DNA from: Aquirufa aurantiipilula
GTDB lineage: Bacteria; Bacteroidota; Bacteroidia; Cytophagales; Spirosomataceae
Length of the DNA stretch: 64,000 nt
Direction: 5' to 3'
Assembly: GCF_019923745.1 (NCBI RefSeq)
Contig: NZ_JAANOG010000003.1
Coordinates: forward strand, 248,001-312,000
Below are positions 52,086 to 61,681 of this stretch, piece by piece. The stretch's first letter is position 1, and each line of letters begins with the position of its first letter. The notes under the pieces were generated by a model that saw only the letters and a program-made list of their open reading frames with translations, had not been told where the DNA came from and did not search any database. The position numbers and the translations under genes were made by a program.

Positions 52086-55000
52086 ATGATTGTAAAAGAT
52101 TTTATTGCCCACTACCAACACGATGGAATTATTCAAACCCTTTCCTCGCAGATTCATCATGCCCAAAAAGGGAGCAAATTTCACATAAAAGGCCTATCTG
52201 GCTCTTTAGATGCCATTATTATGGCGGCCACCAAGCAAGAAAAAAGGCCTTATCTTTTGATATGTGAAGAAAAAGAAGAGGCCCATTATTTGCTCAATGA
52301 CTTACAAGCTTTGGTGGGTGATGCGGAAGTTCTTCTATTTCCCATGTCACATAAAAAACCTTATGAATGGGAAGAAATAGATAATGCCAATGTGTTAATG
52401 CGGGCTGAAGTACTGAATGTCCTGAGTAATTTATCTTCCAAAGACACCTACATTGTTACGTATCCAGAAGCGTTAAGTGAAAAAGTCATCAATCGAAAAT
52501 CCCTCGTTAAGAATACCCTTTCTATCCGTGTAGGTGATAAAATTGACCCGAATTTTGTAGCTGAAACATTGAATGAATATGATTTTGAGCGAACCGATTT
52601 TGTCTATGAAGCAGGCCAATATTCCGTTCGTGGAGGAATTTTAGATGTATTTTCTTATGCAACAGAATTCCCTTATCGCCTTGATTTTTTTGGAAATGAG
52701 GTAGATAGTATACGGACCTTTCATCCAGAAACCCAACTTTCCATTCAGTCGGTTTCAGCCATGCACCTCATCCCTGATGTGCAAACTAAGCTCATCCAAG
52801 AAAGTAGAGAGAGCTTTTTGAGTTTCTTCCCAGAAAACAGCATCATTTGGATAAAAGACCATGACATGCTGTTGGAAATTATTCAAAATTATTTCCAAAA
52901 AACACATGATGCTTTTGAAGAACTGAAAAGTCGGGGAAGTGATATTCAAATTATGTCTGACCCTTCCGAGCGCTGGGAGAATAAAAAAGACTTTTTAAAG
53001 TCCCTCAACCATTTTACCCAAGTGGAATATGGAAAAAGGAACCACCTAAAAAATGCAGAAAGCATTAGCTACGCTTCCAAAAATCCTGGTGCTTTTCACA
53101 AGGATTTCGAACGTTTAGCAGGTGCTTTGCTCGATAATCAAACGCAGGGGTATCAAAATATCATTTGCTCGGAATCTTCCCGACAATTGGAACGTTTGGA
53201 AGTCATTTTCAATGAATTAAATACCTCCATTCAATTCAAAAACCTGCAAATTACTCTTCGTGAAGGTTTCATCGATGAGCAAACCAAAATTGCTTTTTAC
53301 CCAGATCACCAACTATTTGACCGTTTCCATCGATTTAAAGAAAAAAACAAATTTTCTAAAAATAAAGCCCTCACATTAAAGGAGTTACGAAGCTTACAAG
53401 TAGGGGATTTTGTCACACACATTGATTATGGAATTGGCCGTTTTGCAGGTTTAAACCTAATAGACACTTCCAATGGAGAACAGGAAGTCATTCGCTTGAT
53501 TTACCGAGATGATGACGTCCTCTCCGTTTCCATCCATGCTTTACATAAAATTTCAAAATATTCTGGAAAAGAAGGTGCTCCTCCTAGTATGTCCAAATTG
53601 GGTTCTCCTGATTGGGACAACAAAAAATCGAGAGTCAAAAAGCAGGTAAAAGATATTGCCAAGGAGTTAATTGCCTTGTATGCCAAAAGAAAATCTGCTC
53701 CCGGCTTCGCATTTTCACCCGACACCTATTTACAAGCTGAATTAGAATCTTCTTTTCTGTACGAAGATACCCCTGACCAAGCCAAAGCGACACAGGATGT
53801 CAAGGCCGACATGGAAAAACCTCATCCGATGGATCGATTGGTGTGTGGCGACGTAGGTTTTGGTAAAACAGAAATTGCGGTTAGAGCAGCTTTCAAAGCC
53901 GTGGCAGACTCTAAGCAAGTAGCCGTTCTTGTGCCAACGACCGTTTTGGCCATGCAACATTTCAGAACTTTTCATGACCGTTTAGCCGCTTTTCCTTGCA
54001 AAGTGGAATACATCAATCGATTTAAATCACCCAAACAAATTAAAGAGACGCTTGATCGAGTGGCCAAAGGTGTAACTGATATTTTAATAGGCACACACCG
54101 ATTGGTCAATAAAGATGTCGTTTTCAAAAACTTGGGATTGATGATCATTGATGAGGAACAGAAATTTGGGGTGAAGGTCAAAGATCGATTAAAAGAAATG
54201 CGAGTGGATGTAGATGTCTTGACTTTGACAGCCACACCGATTCCTAGGACCTTACACTTTTCTCTCATGGGGGCGAGGGATTTATCCATTATTGCTACCC
54301 CACCACCCAATCGTCAGCCTGTTGAAACCAAATTAGTGGTATTAAACGATGAACTTTTGCGAGATGGAATTAGAGAAGAGTTAGCAAGAAACGGACAGGT
54401 CTTTGTGGTCTACAACCGCATTGGCGAATTGGAAAGTATTGCGAACCGAATTTTACGATTGGTTCCAGATGCCAAAATTGCCGTGGCACACGGACAAATG
54501 GACGGGGACAAACTTGAAAAAATCATGCTGGGGTTCATTGAGGGGCATTTCGATGTATTGGTAGCGACGAATATCATTGAATCAGGCTTGGATATACCCA
54601 ATGCAAATACCATTTTCATCATCAATGCCAATAATTTTGGGTTATCGGATTTACACCAAATGCGAGGCCGTGTGGGTAGATCCAATAAAAAGGCTTATTG
54701 CTATTTGGTTACACCATCCTTGGCTAATTTGACTAGCGATGCACGTAAAAGATTAAGTGCCTTAGAGGAATTCTCCGACCTAGGAGATGGAATTAAAGTG
54801 GCCATGCGCGATTTGGACATTCGTGGAGCAGGGAACCTTTTAGGAGCTGAACAAAGTGGATTCATTAATGATTTAGGCTATGATATGTACCACAAAATCC
54901 TAGATGAAGCCGTTCAGGAATTAAAAGAGAATGAATTTAAAGCCCTGTTTGAAGCAGATTTACATGAAGTAGCAGATACCTTGAAAGTAGATTGCCAAAT

Positions 55001-55436
55001 TGAAACAGATTTACGGGTTTTGATTCCTGATACCTATGTACAAAGTATTTCAGAAAGATTGGCTCTTTATACTCGATTGGATGAAATTGATCATGAAGAA
55101 GATTTAAACAAATTCATTCAAGAAATTGAGGATCGTTTTGGCAAATTACCTCAAGAAGTGAGCGACATGATTGAACTCGTGAAATGTCGCTGGAAAGCAC
55201 AAGTTTTAGGAATTGAAAAAATACTGCTAAAAAACAATATCCTTAAACTTCATTTCGTTTCATCAGAGACGCATCAAAAACATGCTAGTTCCATTGTTTT
55301 GAAGGTTATCAACTTTGTTAATTCTCGAAAAGGACAGTGTCAACTCAGAGAAAAAGCCAACAAATTGATTCTTCAAGTTGACCGAATCAGTAGTATTGAA
55401 GAATTAAATACTATTTTAGTGGATATTTTAGGCTAG
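52086..55436 (+). CDS. mfd: Transcription-repair coupling factor
   Basis: 1116 residues, the normal Mfd length. UvrB-homology module at the N-terminus (VRGGILDVFSYATEFPYRLDFFGNEVDSIRTF), the RNA polymerase-interacting domain (LQVGDFVTHIDYGIGRFAGL), the RecG-like helicase (Walker A CGDVGFGKTE, Walker B LMIIDEEQKFGV, TATPIPRTLHFSL, RGRVGRSNKKAYCYL) and the C-terminal D7 domain. It removes stalled polymerase at lesions and recruits UvrA. It has its own promoter, and no other repair gene lies next to it. Confidence 0.97.
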   Translation: MIVKDFIAHYQHDGIIQTLSSQIHHAQKGSKFHIKGLSGSLDAIIMAATKQEKRPYLLICEEKEEAHYLLNDLQALVGDAEVLLFPMSHKKPYEWEEIDNANVLMRAEVLNVLSNLSSKDTYIVTYPEALSEKVINRKSLVKNTLSIRVGDKIDPNFVAETLNEYDFERTDFVYEAGQYSVRGGILDVFSYATEFPYRLDFFGNEVDSIRTFHPETQLSIQSVSAMHLIPDVQTKLIQESRESFLSFFPENSIIWIKDHDMLLEIIQNYFQKTHDAFEELKSRGSDIQIMSDPSERWENKKDFLKSLNHFTQVEYGKRNHLKNAESISYASKNPGAFHKDFERLAGALLDNQTQGYQNIICSESSRQLERLEVIFNELNTSIQFKNLQITLREGFIDEQTKIAFYPDHQLFDRFHRFKEKNKFSKNKALTLKELRSLQVGDFVTHIDYGIGRFAGLNLIDTSNGEQEVIRLIYRDDDVLSVSIHALHKISKYSGKEGAPPSMSKLGSPDWDNKKSRVKKQVKDIAKELIALYAKRKSAPGFAFSPDTYLQAELESSFLYEDTPDQAKATQDVKADMEKPHPMDRLVCGDVGFGKTEIAVRAAFKAVADSKQVAVLVPTTVLAMQHFRTFHDRLAAFPCKVEYINRFKSPKQIKETLDRVAKGVTDILIGTHRLVNKDVVFKNLGLMIIDEEQKFGVKVKDRLKEMRVDVDVLTLTATPIPRTLHFSLMGARDLSIIATPPPNRQPVETKLVVLNDELLRDGIREELARNGQVFVVYNRIGELESIANRILRLVPDAKIAVAHGQMDGDKLEKIMLGFIEGHFDVLVATNIIESGLDIPNANTIFIINANNFGLSDLHQMRGRVGRSNKKAYCYLVTPSLANLTSDARKRLSALEEFSDLGDGIKVAMRDLDIRGAGNLLGAEQSGFINDLGYDMYHKILDEAVQELKENEFKALFEADLHEVADTLKVDCQIETDLRVLIPDTYVQSISERLALYTRLDEIDHEEDLNKFIQEIEDRFGKLPQEVSDMIELVKCRWKAQVLGIEKILLKNNILKLHFVSSETHQKHASSIVLKVINFVNSRKGQCQLREKANKLILQVDRISSIEELNTILVDILG

Positions 55437-55461
55437 TTTTGAGCTTATTAATTGAATTTTA

Positions 55462-55469
55462 TACCTTTG
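55462..55469 (+). promoter_or_regulatory. -7 box for gldJ
   Basis: TACCTTTG followed by C, 30 bases before the ATG at 55500. It is a close copy of the mfd -7 box. Confidence 0.55.
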
Positions 55470-55499
55470 CTTTTCAAATTCTTACGATAAAAGATATCA

Positions 55500-56759
55500 A
55501 TGATTGCTAAATTGAAAATTGTAATGGGGATTTGTGCTAGTGTGTTTCTCTTGACATCATGTCCAAGTGGAATCAAATCTGGCGTAAAACCTAGCAGTGT
55601 AAATATCGGTTCTAAATCCTCTGCTACAGGAGTTTCCTACAACCAAAAAGGTGGATTTCAGGTAGATAAAAAATTCAACGGCCAATTAACTGGCCCGAAT
55701 TTGGTATTTATTGAAGGTGGCCGTTTCACAATGGGCTCTTTAGAAGAGGATGTATTAGGCATGCATGACAACGTGGAAAGAACTGTATCTGTACAGTCCT
55801 TTTACATGGACGAAACAGAAATCGCCAACGTGCATTATTTAGAATATTTATATTCGGTTCAAAAGGACTCTACTCAAGATTTTTACGAATCTGCATTACC
55901 AGATACGACTGTTTGGAAAAACGATTTAGCATTTAATGATCCTTATGTGGAACAATATTTGCGTTTCCCAGGCTTCCGTATGTATCCAGTAGTGGGTACT
56001 TCGTGGAAACAAGTAAACGACTATTGTGTATGGAGAACTGCGGTTGTAAACCAACAATTGGCAGGTGGAGATAAAGTAAAAGAAAAGAAACCTAAAAAAG
56101 GAGCTGCTACCACAGGTACTGCCGCTACTGCAGCCACGACAAGAACCAACACTACGGCTCGCTTAACCATTGAATCAGGTCGAGTATTGCCTTCTTACCG
56201 ACTTCCAACCGAAGCGGAATGGGAATATGCAGCTAAGGCCATGATTGGTACACAGCAAGAAGACGAAAACCAAATTAACCAACGTATTTATCCATGGGAT
56301 GGCCCTTCTTTACGTCAGTCACAAGGAAAAGCGAGAGGAACCATGTTGGCTAACTTTAAGCGTGGACGCGGTGACTACGCAGGTATTGCTGGTAAATCGA
56401 ATGACGGTGCTATCATTACTACAGAAGTATACAAATACCCACCAAATGATTTTGGTTTATATCAAATGGCAGGAAACGTAAATGAGTGGGTACAAGATTT
56501 ATACCGTCCTCTTTCCTTTCAAGACTTTAATGACTTGAACCCTGTTCGTAGAAACGAAAAATTAGATAAGGCTAGTCGCTATGACAGCAAAAACAATAAC
56601 TCATTAATTGACAACAAAGTTCGTGTTTATAAAGGTGGATCTTGGTCAGATGTGGCTTATTGGTTAGCGCCGGGTACTCGTCGTTATTTGGATGAAGATT
56701 CAGCTACTGCGACTATCGGATTCCGTTGTGCTATGATTTCCGCAGGAACGAACAAATAA
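55500..56759 (+). CDS. gldJ: Gliding motility lipoprotein GldJ-like (SUMF1 domain)
   Basis: 419 residues. Lipoprotein signal with lipobox LTSC (Cys at about residue 21). SUMF1/FGE-like domain: GPNLVFIEGGRFTMGSLEEDV, SFYMDETEIANVHYLEYLY, YPVVGTSWKQVNDYCVWR, LPSYRLPTEAEWEYAAKA, APNDFGLYQMAGNVNEWVQD-like block and VYKGGSWSDVAYWLAPGTRRYLDED. The DFNDLNPVRRNEKLDKASRYD segment is a GldJ trait. GldJ stabilises GldK and supports the type IX secretion/gliding machinery. A Lys/Thr/Ala-rich low-complexity insert lies at about 191-219. GldK is the main alternative. Confidence 0.75.
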   Translation: MIAKLKIVMGICASVFLLTSCPSGIKSGVKPSSVNIGSKSSATGVSYNQKGGFQVDKKFNGQLTGPNLVFIEGGRFTMGSLEEDVLGMHDNVERTVSVQSFYMDETEIANVHYLEYLYSVQKDSTQDFYESALPDTTVWKNDLAFNDPYVEQYLRFPGFRMYPVVGTSWKQVNDYCVWRTAVVNQQLAGGDKVKEKKPKKGAATTGTAATAATTRTNTTARLTIESGRVLPSYRLPTEAEWEYAAKAMIGTQQEDENQINQRIYPWDGPSLRQSQGKARGTMLANFKRGRGDYAGIAGKSNDGAIITTEVYKYPPNDFGLYQMAGNVNEWVQDLYRPLSFQDFNDLNPVRRNEKLDKASRYDSKNNNSLIDNKVRVYKGGSWSDVAYWLAPGTRRYLDEDSATATIGFRCAMISAGTNK

Positions 56760-56770
56760 TATTTTCCCAT

Positions 56771-57451
56771 TTATTGCAAAGCCGCCAGAGCTAAAAAAGA
56801 CACTTGTCTAGCTCCGGCGGTTTTTATTTTTTGTCCCAATGCCAGCATCGTGGCTCCAGTGGTCAAGGTATCATCCACAATCAATACATGTTTTCCTTGG
56901 ATAAGGGATGGATTAATAACCTGAAATACCTCTTCCAATACTTGAAAACGTTCTTGCCGATTTTGATGAATCAATGTTTGACTATTCTTGATTCGTTCTA
57001 TACCTCCCCAAATGATTGGAATTTGAGTACTTGAAGAAATTCCTTCGGCGATGCATTGGGCTTGATTATATCCTCGATCGCGCGCTCTTTGAGCATGCAT
57101 TGGAATAGGGAGAATTAGATCGTAAGTGAAAGGCCAATTGTACTTATTTAATTCTGAGCCACACCAAACCCCAAGAAATCTTCCTACATCTTGGGCTCCT
57201 TTGTATTTAATTTGATGCATTAAGTGCTGAACGCGCCCTCCCTCAGAAAATAAAAAGAAACAATGTGCATCCTGATAATCCATCCAACCGTCGAATTTCA
57301 GACTGAGCCAATTGGGCTTTGGAAGGAATAAACCGGGCCTTGGGAGCTCTAATCGACACCTACTACATAGTATTTCCTCTGATTCTAAAAGGGTCATGGA
57401 ACACCCAAAACAAACTTCCGGGTAAAGCAATTGTAAAATGCGCTTAAACAT
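56771..57451 (-). CDS. comF: ComF family phosphoribosyltransferase-like protein
   Basis: 226 residues. N-terminal zinc ribbon-like Cys pairs (CFGCSMTLLESEEILCSRC), a middle region LILPIPMHAQRARDRGYNQAQCIAEGIS and the C-terminal PRPP loop HVLIVDDTLTTGATMLALG. ComF supports DNA uptake in competent bacteria. The last 50 codons overlap, on the opposite strand, a hairpin that probably terminates gldJ. The start at 57451 gives MFKRILQLLYPEVCFGC. Confidence 0.92.
   Translation of the reverse strand: MFKRILQLLYPEVCFGCSMTLLESEEILCSRCRLELPRPGLFLPKPNWLSLKFDGWMDYQDAHCFFLFSEGGRVQHLMHQIKYKGAQDVGRFLGVWCGSELNKYNWPFTYDLILPIPMHAQRARDRGYNQAQCIAEGISSSTQIPIIWGGIERIKNSQTLIHQNRQERFQVLEEVFQVINPSLIQGKHVLIVDDTLTTGATMLALGQKIKTAGARQVSFLALAALQ
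56782..56830 (+). terminator. gldJ terminator embedded in comF coding sequence
   Basis: 12-base arms CCGCCAGAGCTA (56782-56793) and TAGCTCCGGCGG (56809-56820) with one mismatch, then TTTTTATTTTTT. It lies 22 bases after the gldJ stop, wholly inside the 3' end of the convergent comF gene. The dense GC arms and the T-run fit an intrinsic terminator of the plus strand. Confidence 0.8.
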
Positions 57452-57462
57452 TTGAAAAAAGT

Positions 57463-57492
57463 TTTGTATTTAATTAAGATTCAGTAATTTTG
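57463..57492 (+). promoter_or_regulatory. Promoter of fusA
   Basis: TTTG at 57463-57466, then 18 bases, then TAATTTTG (57485-57492), close to the Bacteroidota consensus TTTG-N19-TAnnTTTG. It leaves a leader of about 100 bases before the fusA ATG, longer than at most genes in this window. A short inverted repeat (TACATG / CATGTA, near 57518-57536) lies inside the leader. Confidence 0.7.
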
Positions 57493-57599
57493 CACCCCTA
57501 AATAAGAACCTAAAGTTTACATGCTAAAACCATGTAGTTCAAGTTCTTGATAATCTTAGAGAAGAGTAAAAACACTTATATCATAATTAACCTTTAAAA

Positions 57600-59693
57600 A
57601 TGGCACGCGATTTAAAATTCACTAGAAACATCGGTATTGCTGCGCACATTGACGCTGGTAAAACCACCACGACGGAACGTATCCTGTATTACGCAGGTGT
57701 GAGTCACAAAATTGGTGAGGTACACGATGGTGCGGCAACCATGGACTGGATGGAGCAAGAGCAGGAGCGTGGAATCACGATTACTTCTGCAGCAACTACT
57801 GTAAACTGGAAATACCGTAACGAAGATTACCATGTTAACATCATTGATACACCAGGTCACGTTGACTTTACTGTAGAGGTAAACCGTTCCCTACGTGTAT
57901 TAGATGGTCTAGTTTTCTTGTTTTCAGCGGTAGACGGTGTTGAGCCACAGTCAGAAACTAACTGGCGTTTAGCGAACAATTACAACGTTGCTCGTATTGG
58001 TTTCGTAAACAAAATGGACCGTTCTGGTGCTGATTTCTTAAACGTGTGTAAGCAAGTAAAAGAAATGTTGGGTAGCTACGCAGTACCATTGCAATTACCT
58101 ATCGGTGCTGAAGAGCATTTCGAAGGAGTAGTTGATTTGGTGAACTTCCGTGGTATCAAGTGGAACGAAGCAGACAAAGGAATGACATTCACTGAGGTAC
58201 CTATCCCAGATGATATGTTAGAAGAGGCGACTGAATATCGTGAGAAATTATTAGAAGCAGTAGCTGAGTTTGACGAGACTTTGATGGAGAAATACTTCGA
58301 AGATCCTAACTCAATCACTGAAGATGAAATTTTAGCTGCTTTACGTGCCGCTACTATTTCTATGAAAATCGTTCCAATGCTTTGTGGTTCTTCTTTCAAA
58401 AACAAAGGAGTGCAGACTATGTTGGATTATGTAATGGCTATTTTGCCATCACCGATGGACAAAGAAGGTGTAAAAGGAACAAACCCAGATACAGGAGAAG
58501 AAATTCTTAGAAAACCATCTGAGTCTGAGCCATTTGCTGCTTTAGCATTTAAAATTGCAACTGACCCTTACGTAGGTCGTTTATGTTTTATTCGTGCATA
58601 CTCTGGTGGATTGGATTCTGGTTCTTATGTTTTGAACAACCGTTCAGGAAATAAGGAGCGTATCTCTCGTATCTTCCAAATGCACGCTAACAAGCAAAAT
58701 TCTATTGAGCGCTTAGGTGCTGGTGATATTGGTGCCGTAGTTGGATTTAAAGACATCAAAACTGGTGATACTTTATCTGATGAGAAACACCCAATCATTT
58801 TAGAAGCAATGGATTTCCCAGAGCCAGTTATTGGATATGCTATTGAGCCTAAGAAAACAGCTGATGCTGATAACTTCTCAAAAGCAATCACAAAATTGAT
58901 CGAGGAAGACCCAACTTTACAAGTAGAATCTAACGAAGAGACTGGTCAAACCATCATCAAAGGTATGGGTGAGCTTCACTTAGAGATTATCATTGACCGT
59001 ATGCGTCGTGAATTCAAAGTTGAAGTTAACCAAGGTGCGCCTCAAGTGGCTTACAAAGAGTCTTTAACTAAGACAACTGAGCACCGTGAGGTTTACAAAA
59101 AACAATCAGGTGGTCGTGGTAAATTTGCTGATATCGTATTTGAAATCGGACCAAGAGAAGATGATAAACCTGGTTTAGAATTTGTAAACAATATCGTGGG
59201 TGGTGTTATTCCTCGTGAATTCATCCCTGCAGTTCAGAAAGGTTTTGAAGAAGCAATGAAAACAGGTGCTTTAGCTGGTTATCCTATGGATTCCATGAAA
59301 GTACGTTTGTTCCATGGTTCTTACCATGATGTCGATTCAGATTCATTATCTTTTGAATTAGCAGCTCGTATGGGTTACAAAGAAGCAGCGAAAAGTGCAG
59401 GTGCTAAATTAATGGAACCTATCATGGCTGTTGACGTAGTTACTCCAGATGAGTATACTGGACCTATCACAGGTGACTTAAACCGTCGTCGTGGTATCAT
59501 GAAAGGTATGGATTCTCGTCAAGGTGCTGTTATCTTAAAAGCTGATGTGCCTTTATCAGAATTATTCGGATATGTTACAGATTTACGTACAATGTCTTCT
59601 GGACGTGCTACTGCATCTTTAACTTTCTCTCACTACGAATTTGTTCCGCAAAACATTGCTGACGAAGTAGTTAAGAAAGCGAAAGGATTGTAA
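57600..59693 (+). CDS. fusA: Translation elongation factor G
   Basis: 697 residues, a full-length EF-G with intact G motifs: [12 protein letters not shown] (G1), RGITITSAA (G2), DTPGHVDFT (G3), NKMDRSGAD (G4) and [11 protein letters not shown] (G5). Domains II-V are complete ([80 protein letters not shown]). It drives tRNA-mRNA translocation. It stands alone rather than beside rpsL/rpsG, has its own promoter and terminator, and its codon use (cgt, ggt, gct) looks like a highly expressed gene. Confidence 0.97.
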   Translation: MARDLKFTRNIGIAAHIDAGKTTTTERILYYAGVSHKIGEVHDGAATMDWMEQEQERGITITSAATTVNWKYRNEDYHVNIIDTPGHVDFTVEVNRSLRVLDGLVFLFSAVDGVEPQSETNWRLANNYNVARIGFVNKMDRSGADFLNVCKQVKEMLGSYAVPLQLPIGAEEHFEGVVDLVNFRGIKWNEADKGMTFTEVPIPDDMLEEATEYREKLLEAVAEFDETLMEKYFEDPNSITEDEILAALRAATISMKIVPMLCGSSFKNKGVQTMLDYVMAILPSPMDKEGVKGTNPDTGEEILRKPSESEPFAALAFKIATDPYVGRLCFIRAYSGGLDSGSYVLNNRSGNKERISRIFQMHANKQNSIERLGAGDIGAVVGFKDIKTGDTLSDEKHPIILEAMDFPEPVIGYAIEPKKTADADNFSKAITKLIEEDPTLQVESNEETGQTIIKGMGELHLEIIIDRMRREFKVEVNQGAPQVAYKESLTKTTEHREVYKKQSGGRGKFADIVFEIGPREDDKPGLEFVNNIVGGVIPREFIPAVQKGFEEAMKTGALAGYPMDSMKVRLFHGSYHDVDSDSLSFELAARMGYKEAAKSAGAKLMEPIMAVDVVTPDEYTGPITGDLNRRRGIMKGMDSRQGAVILKADVPLSELFGYVTDLRTMSSGRATASLTFSHYEFVPQNIADEVVKKAKGL

Positions 59694-59716
59694 TATCCAA
59701 TCAATATAAGTACAGA

Positions 59717-59745
59717 AAGCCCTCGATTAATCGAGGGCTTTTTTT
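59717..59745 (+). terminator. Intrinsic terminator of fusA
   Basis: 10-bp perfect stem (AAGCCCTCGA / TCGAGGGCTT) with a TTAA loop and a 7-base T-run. It is almost the same as the terminator at 4121, with the stem two bases longer. Confidence 0.92.
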
Positions 59746-59803
59746 ATGCCCCAACATAAGCCTTGCTAGCTCAATGATGTATATTTAGGTCAAAATCCTC
59801 CAC

Positions 59804-60379
59804 ATGGCGACAAGTAAATCGGAAATAATTAAATTCCATTCTTCACAGGAGTGGCGTGAATGGCTTCAAGAGCATCATACAAATTCTGTTGGTATTTGCC
59901 TTCAAATCTCTAAATCAAAGGCCCCAGAACAAACCATTTCATATAAAGAAGCATTGGATGAAGCGCTTTGCTTTGGTTGGATAGATAGTCAAAAATTTCC
60001 TTTTGATGAATATTACTGGTTACAAAAATTCAGTCCTAGAAAACCTAAAAGCATTTGGTCTAAAATCAATATTCAGCATATAGAGCGATTAACTCAAGCA
60101 GGTAAAATGATGCCTGCTGGAATACAGGTAGTACAGGAGGCCAAAGAGAATGGTCAATGGGAACAGGCTTATGCTGCGCAAAGCGAAATGGTGATTCCTG
60201 AAGATTTTCTCCTTGAATTGAAAAAGAACAAACCTGCAGAACTCTTTTACCAAACCCTCAATCGAACGAATTTATTTGCCATCTACTTCCGACTTCAGTC
60301 GGCAAAAAAGCCAGAAACTAGACAGAAAAGAATGGAACAAATCCTTGAAAAACTGGCTAAAGGAGAGAAGTTTCATTAA
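59804..60379 (+). CDS. YdeI/OmpD-associated family protein
   Basis: 191 residues. Family motif: SSQEWREWLQEHHTNSVGICLQISK, SYKEALDEALCFGWIDSQKFPFDEYYWLQKFSPRKPKSIWSKINIQHIERL, then a helical C-terminal (PEDFLLELKKNKPAELFYQTLNRTNLFAIYF). This is the YdeI/OmpD-associated (DUF1801/bacteriocin-protection) type. The biochemical role is unknown. A degenerate -7 box (TATATTTA) lies near 59780. A 33-bp palindrome follows. Confidence 0.85.
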   Translation: MATSKSEIIKFHSSQEWREWLQEHHTNSVGICLQISKSKAPEQTISYKEALDEALCFGWIDSQKFPFDEYYWLQKFSPRKPKSIWSKINIQHIERLTQAGKMMPAGIQVVQEAKENGQWEQAYAAQSEMVIPEDFLLELKKNKPAELFYQTLNRTNLFAIYFRLQSAKKPETRQKRMEQILEKLAKGEKFH

Positions 60380-60402
60380 GCATTTTTCTCTGCACCTCCC
60401 CC

Positions 60403-60435
60403 AACGCTGTCAAGGTTTTAAACCTTGCCAGCGTT
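60403..60435. repeat. 33-bp intergenic palindrome, form C
   Basis: AACGCTGTCAAGGTTT and AAACCTTGCCAGCGTT around a single T. Both arms are identical to the element at 47386, including the one mismatch; only the centre base differs. It lies between the YdeI-like and acyltransferase genes. Confidence 0.85.
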
Positions 60436-60495
60436 AGGCAAAATTACCTCATTCTCCCTCGAAAAACCTCCCAAAAACTGATAATTATTGCTTCA

Positions 60496-61527
60496 CTAAA
60501 CAAAATATCGCTTTATTGATTGAATGGGTTTTTCAAACAAATGGTAGGAAATGAAACTGGTGGCAAATAATGCTACTATTCCATAAATGTGATAGGGATC
60601 TTGGATCGAAATATGAAGTCGATTCATCAGCTGATAAAACAAATCAGGGATTAACATATGGTATAAATACAACCCATAACTAACCTTACCAATTTCTCTT
60701 AAGGGGCGAATAGATAACAAATGAGCTAGAAGTCCAGGTTGCAATGCTCCCAAAATCAATCCTGCTGAAAGTATGGAAGTAAAGGTTCGAAAAAACAATT
60801 GCTTACCAAGATTGATATCCGACATAAATACAGTAGTCATTACAAATCCTAAAGCTGCCACAGGTAAAATCCATTTGGCTGCTGACCGAACTTGCTCTTC
60901 TCTACCCTCTCTCACATAATACGCCAATAAGCCTCCCCAAGCAAATGTATCAACACATGTAATCATGTATACCCCAATTCCCTCATATTGATGAATTAAA
61001 ACGAATCTAGCTACTAATCCAAGTATAGTCGTAGCCCACAAAAGCGACAATATGTTTTTCCTTGAACTTATACCTAAAATTAATACAGGCCAAATGATAT
61101 AAAACTGCTCTTCTACAGAAAGTGACCAATAGGGAGAAAGCATATCTGACCAATTCTGACTTTGTTCTAACCAATGATTATACCAATACGACCAATAATA
61201 ACCGGGATGCTCATAAAAATCACTGACAATTTGTATGCCAAATGGCTTTAATATGAGTAAGGATGCCAACACCGCGTAATAAATAGGAAATATGCGCAAG
61301 GCCCTACGTGCCACAAAATTGCCAAATGATTTCAAAAATGAATGATTTGCCCTTTGACCTAACAAAATGGATGTAATCAAGTATCCACTTAATACAAAAA
61401 ATAAGGTGACTCCTATGGGGCCATTGGGAATAGTATTGATCCAATGATTTGTGGGAAACCAATGAAAAACCAATACTAATAAAATTGCTATGGCTCTAAT
61501 ACCATCTAAAGCAGGAATGTATTTCAT
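60496..61527 (-). CDS. Acyltransferase family 3 (OafA/YrhL-like)
   Basis: 343 residues with about ten membrane helices. N-terminal signature MKYIPALDGIRAIAILLVLVFHW, GVTLFFVLSGYLIT, ARRALRIFPIYYAV, SPYWSLSVEEQFYIIWP and YGLYLYHMLIPDLFY. These proteins O-acetylate or otherwise acylate cell-surface sugars or lipids. The ATG at 61527 gives the family start, and an upstream in-frame codon at 61548 is not needed. No polysaccharide cluster is seen nearby. Confidence 0.9.
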   Translation of the reverse strand: MKYIPALDGIRAIAILLVLVFHWFPTNHWINTIPNGPIGVTLFFVLSGYLITSILLGQRANHSFLKSFGNFVARRALRIFPIYYAVLASLLILKPFGIQIVSDFYEHPGYYWSYWYNHWLEQSQNWSDMLSPYWSLSVEEQFYIIWPVLILGISSRKNILSLLWATTILGLVARFVLIHQYEGIGVYMITCVDTFAWGGLLAYYVREGREEQVRSAAKWILPVAALGFVMTTVFMSDINLGKQLFFRTFTSILSAGLILGALQPGLLAHLLSIRPLREIGKVSYGLYLYHMLIPDLFYQLMNRLHISIQDPYHIYGIVALFATSFISYHLFEKPIQSIKRYFV

Positions 61528-61681
61528 TATTAAATCTACAGCTAACAAAGCTAAAACATATTGTGCAATAAACCTCTTATCCTTCCTAAAGCTACTTTAT
61601 CCACGCTGCGTATCTTTTGTAGAAAAGTGAAACTTCTTTCAGGTATTGGGTGTATTTTTAAGATATTTTATTCCTGAGATT

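Noticed and set aside
53972-54310. 112-codon antisense frame in mfd
   Set aside because: Shadow of a conserved helicase region; no signal, promoter or family match.
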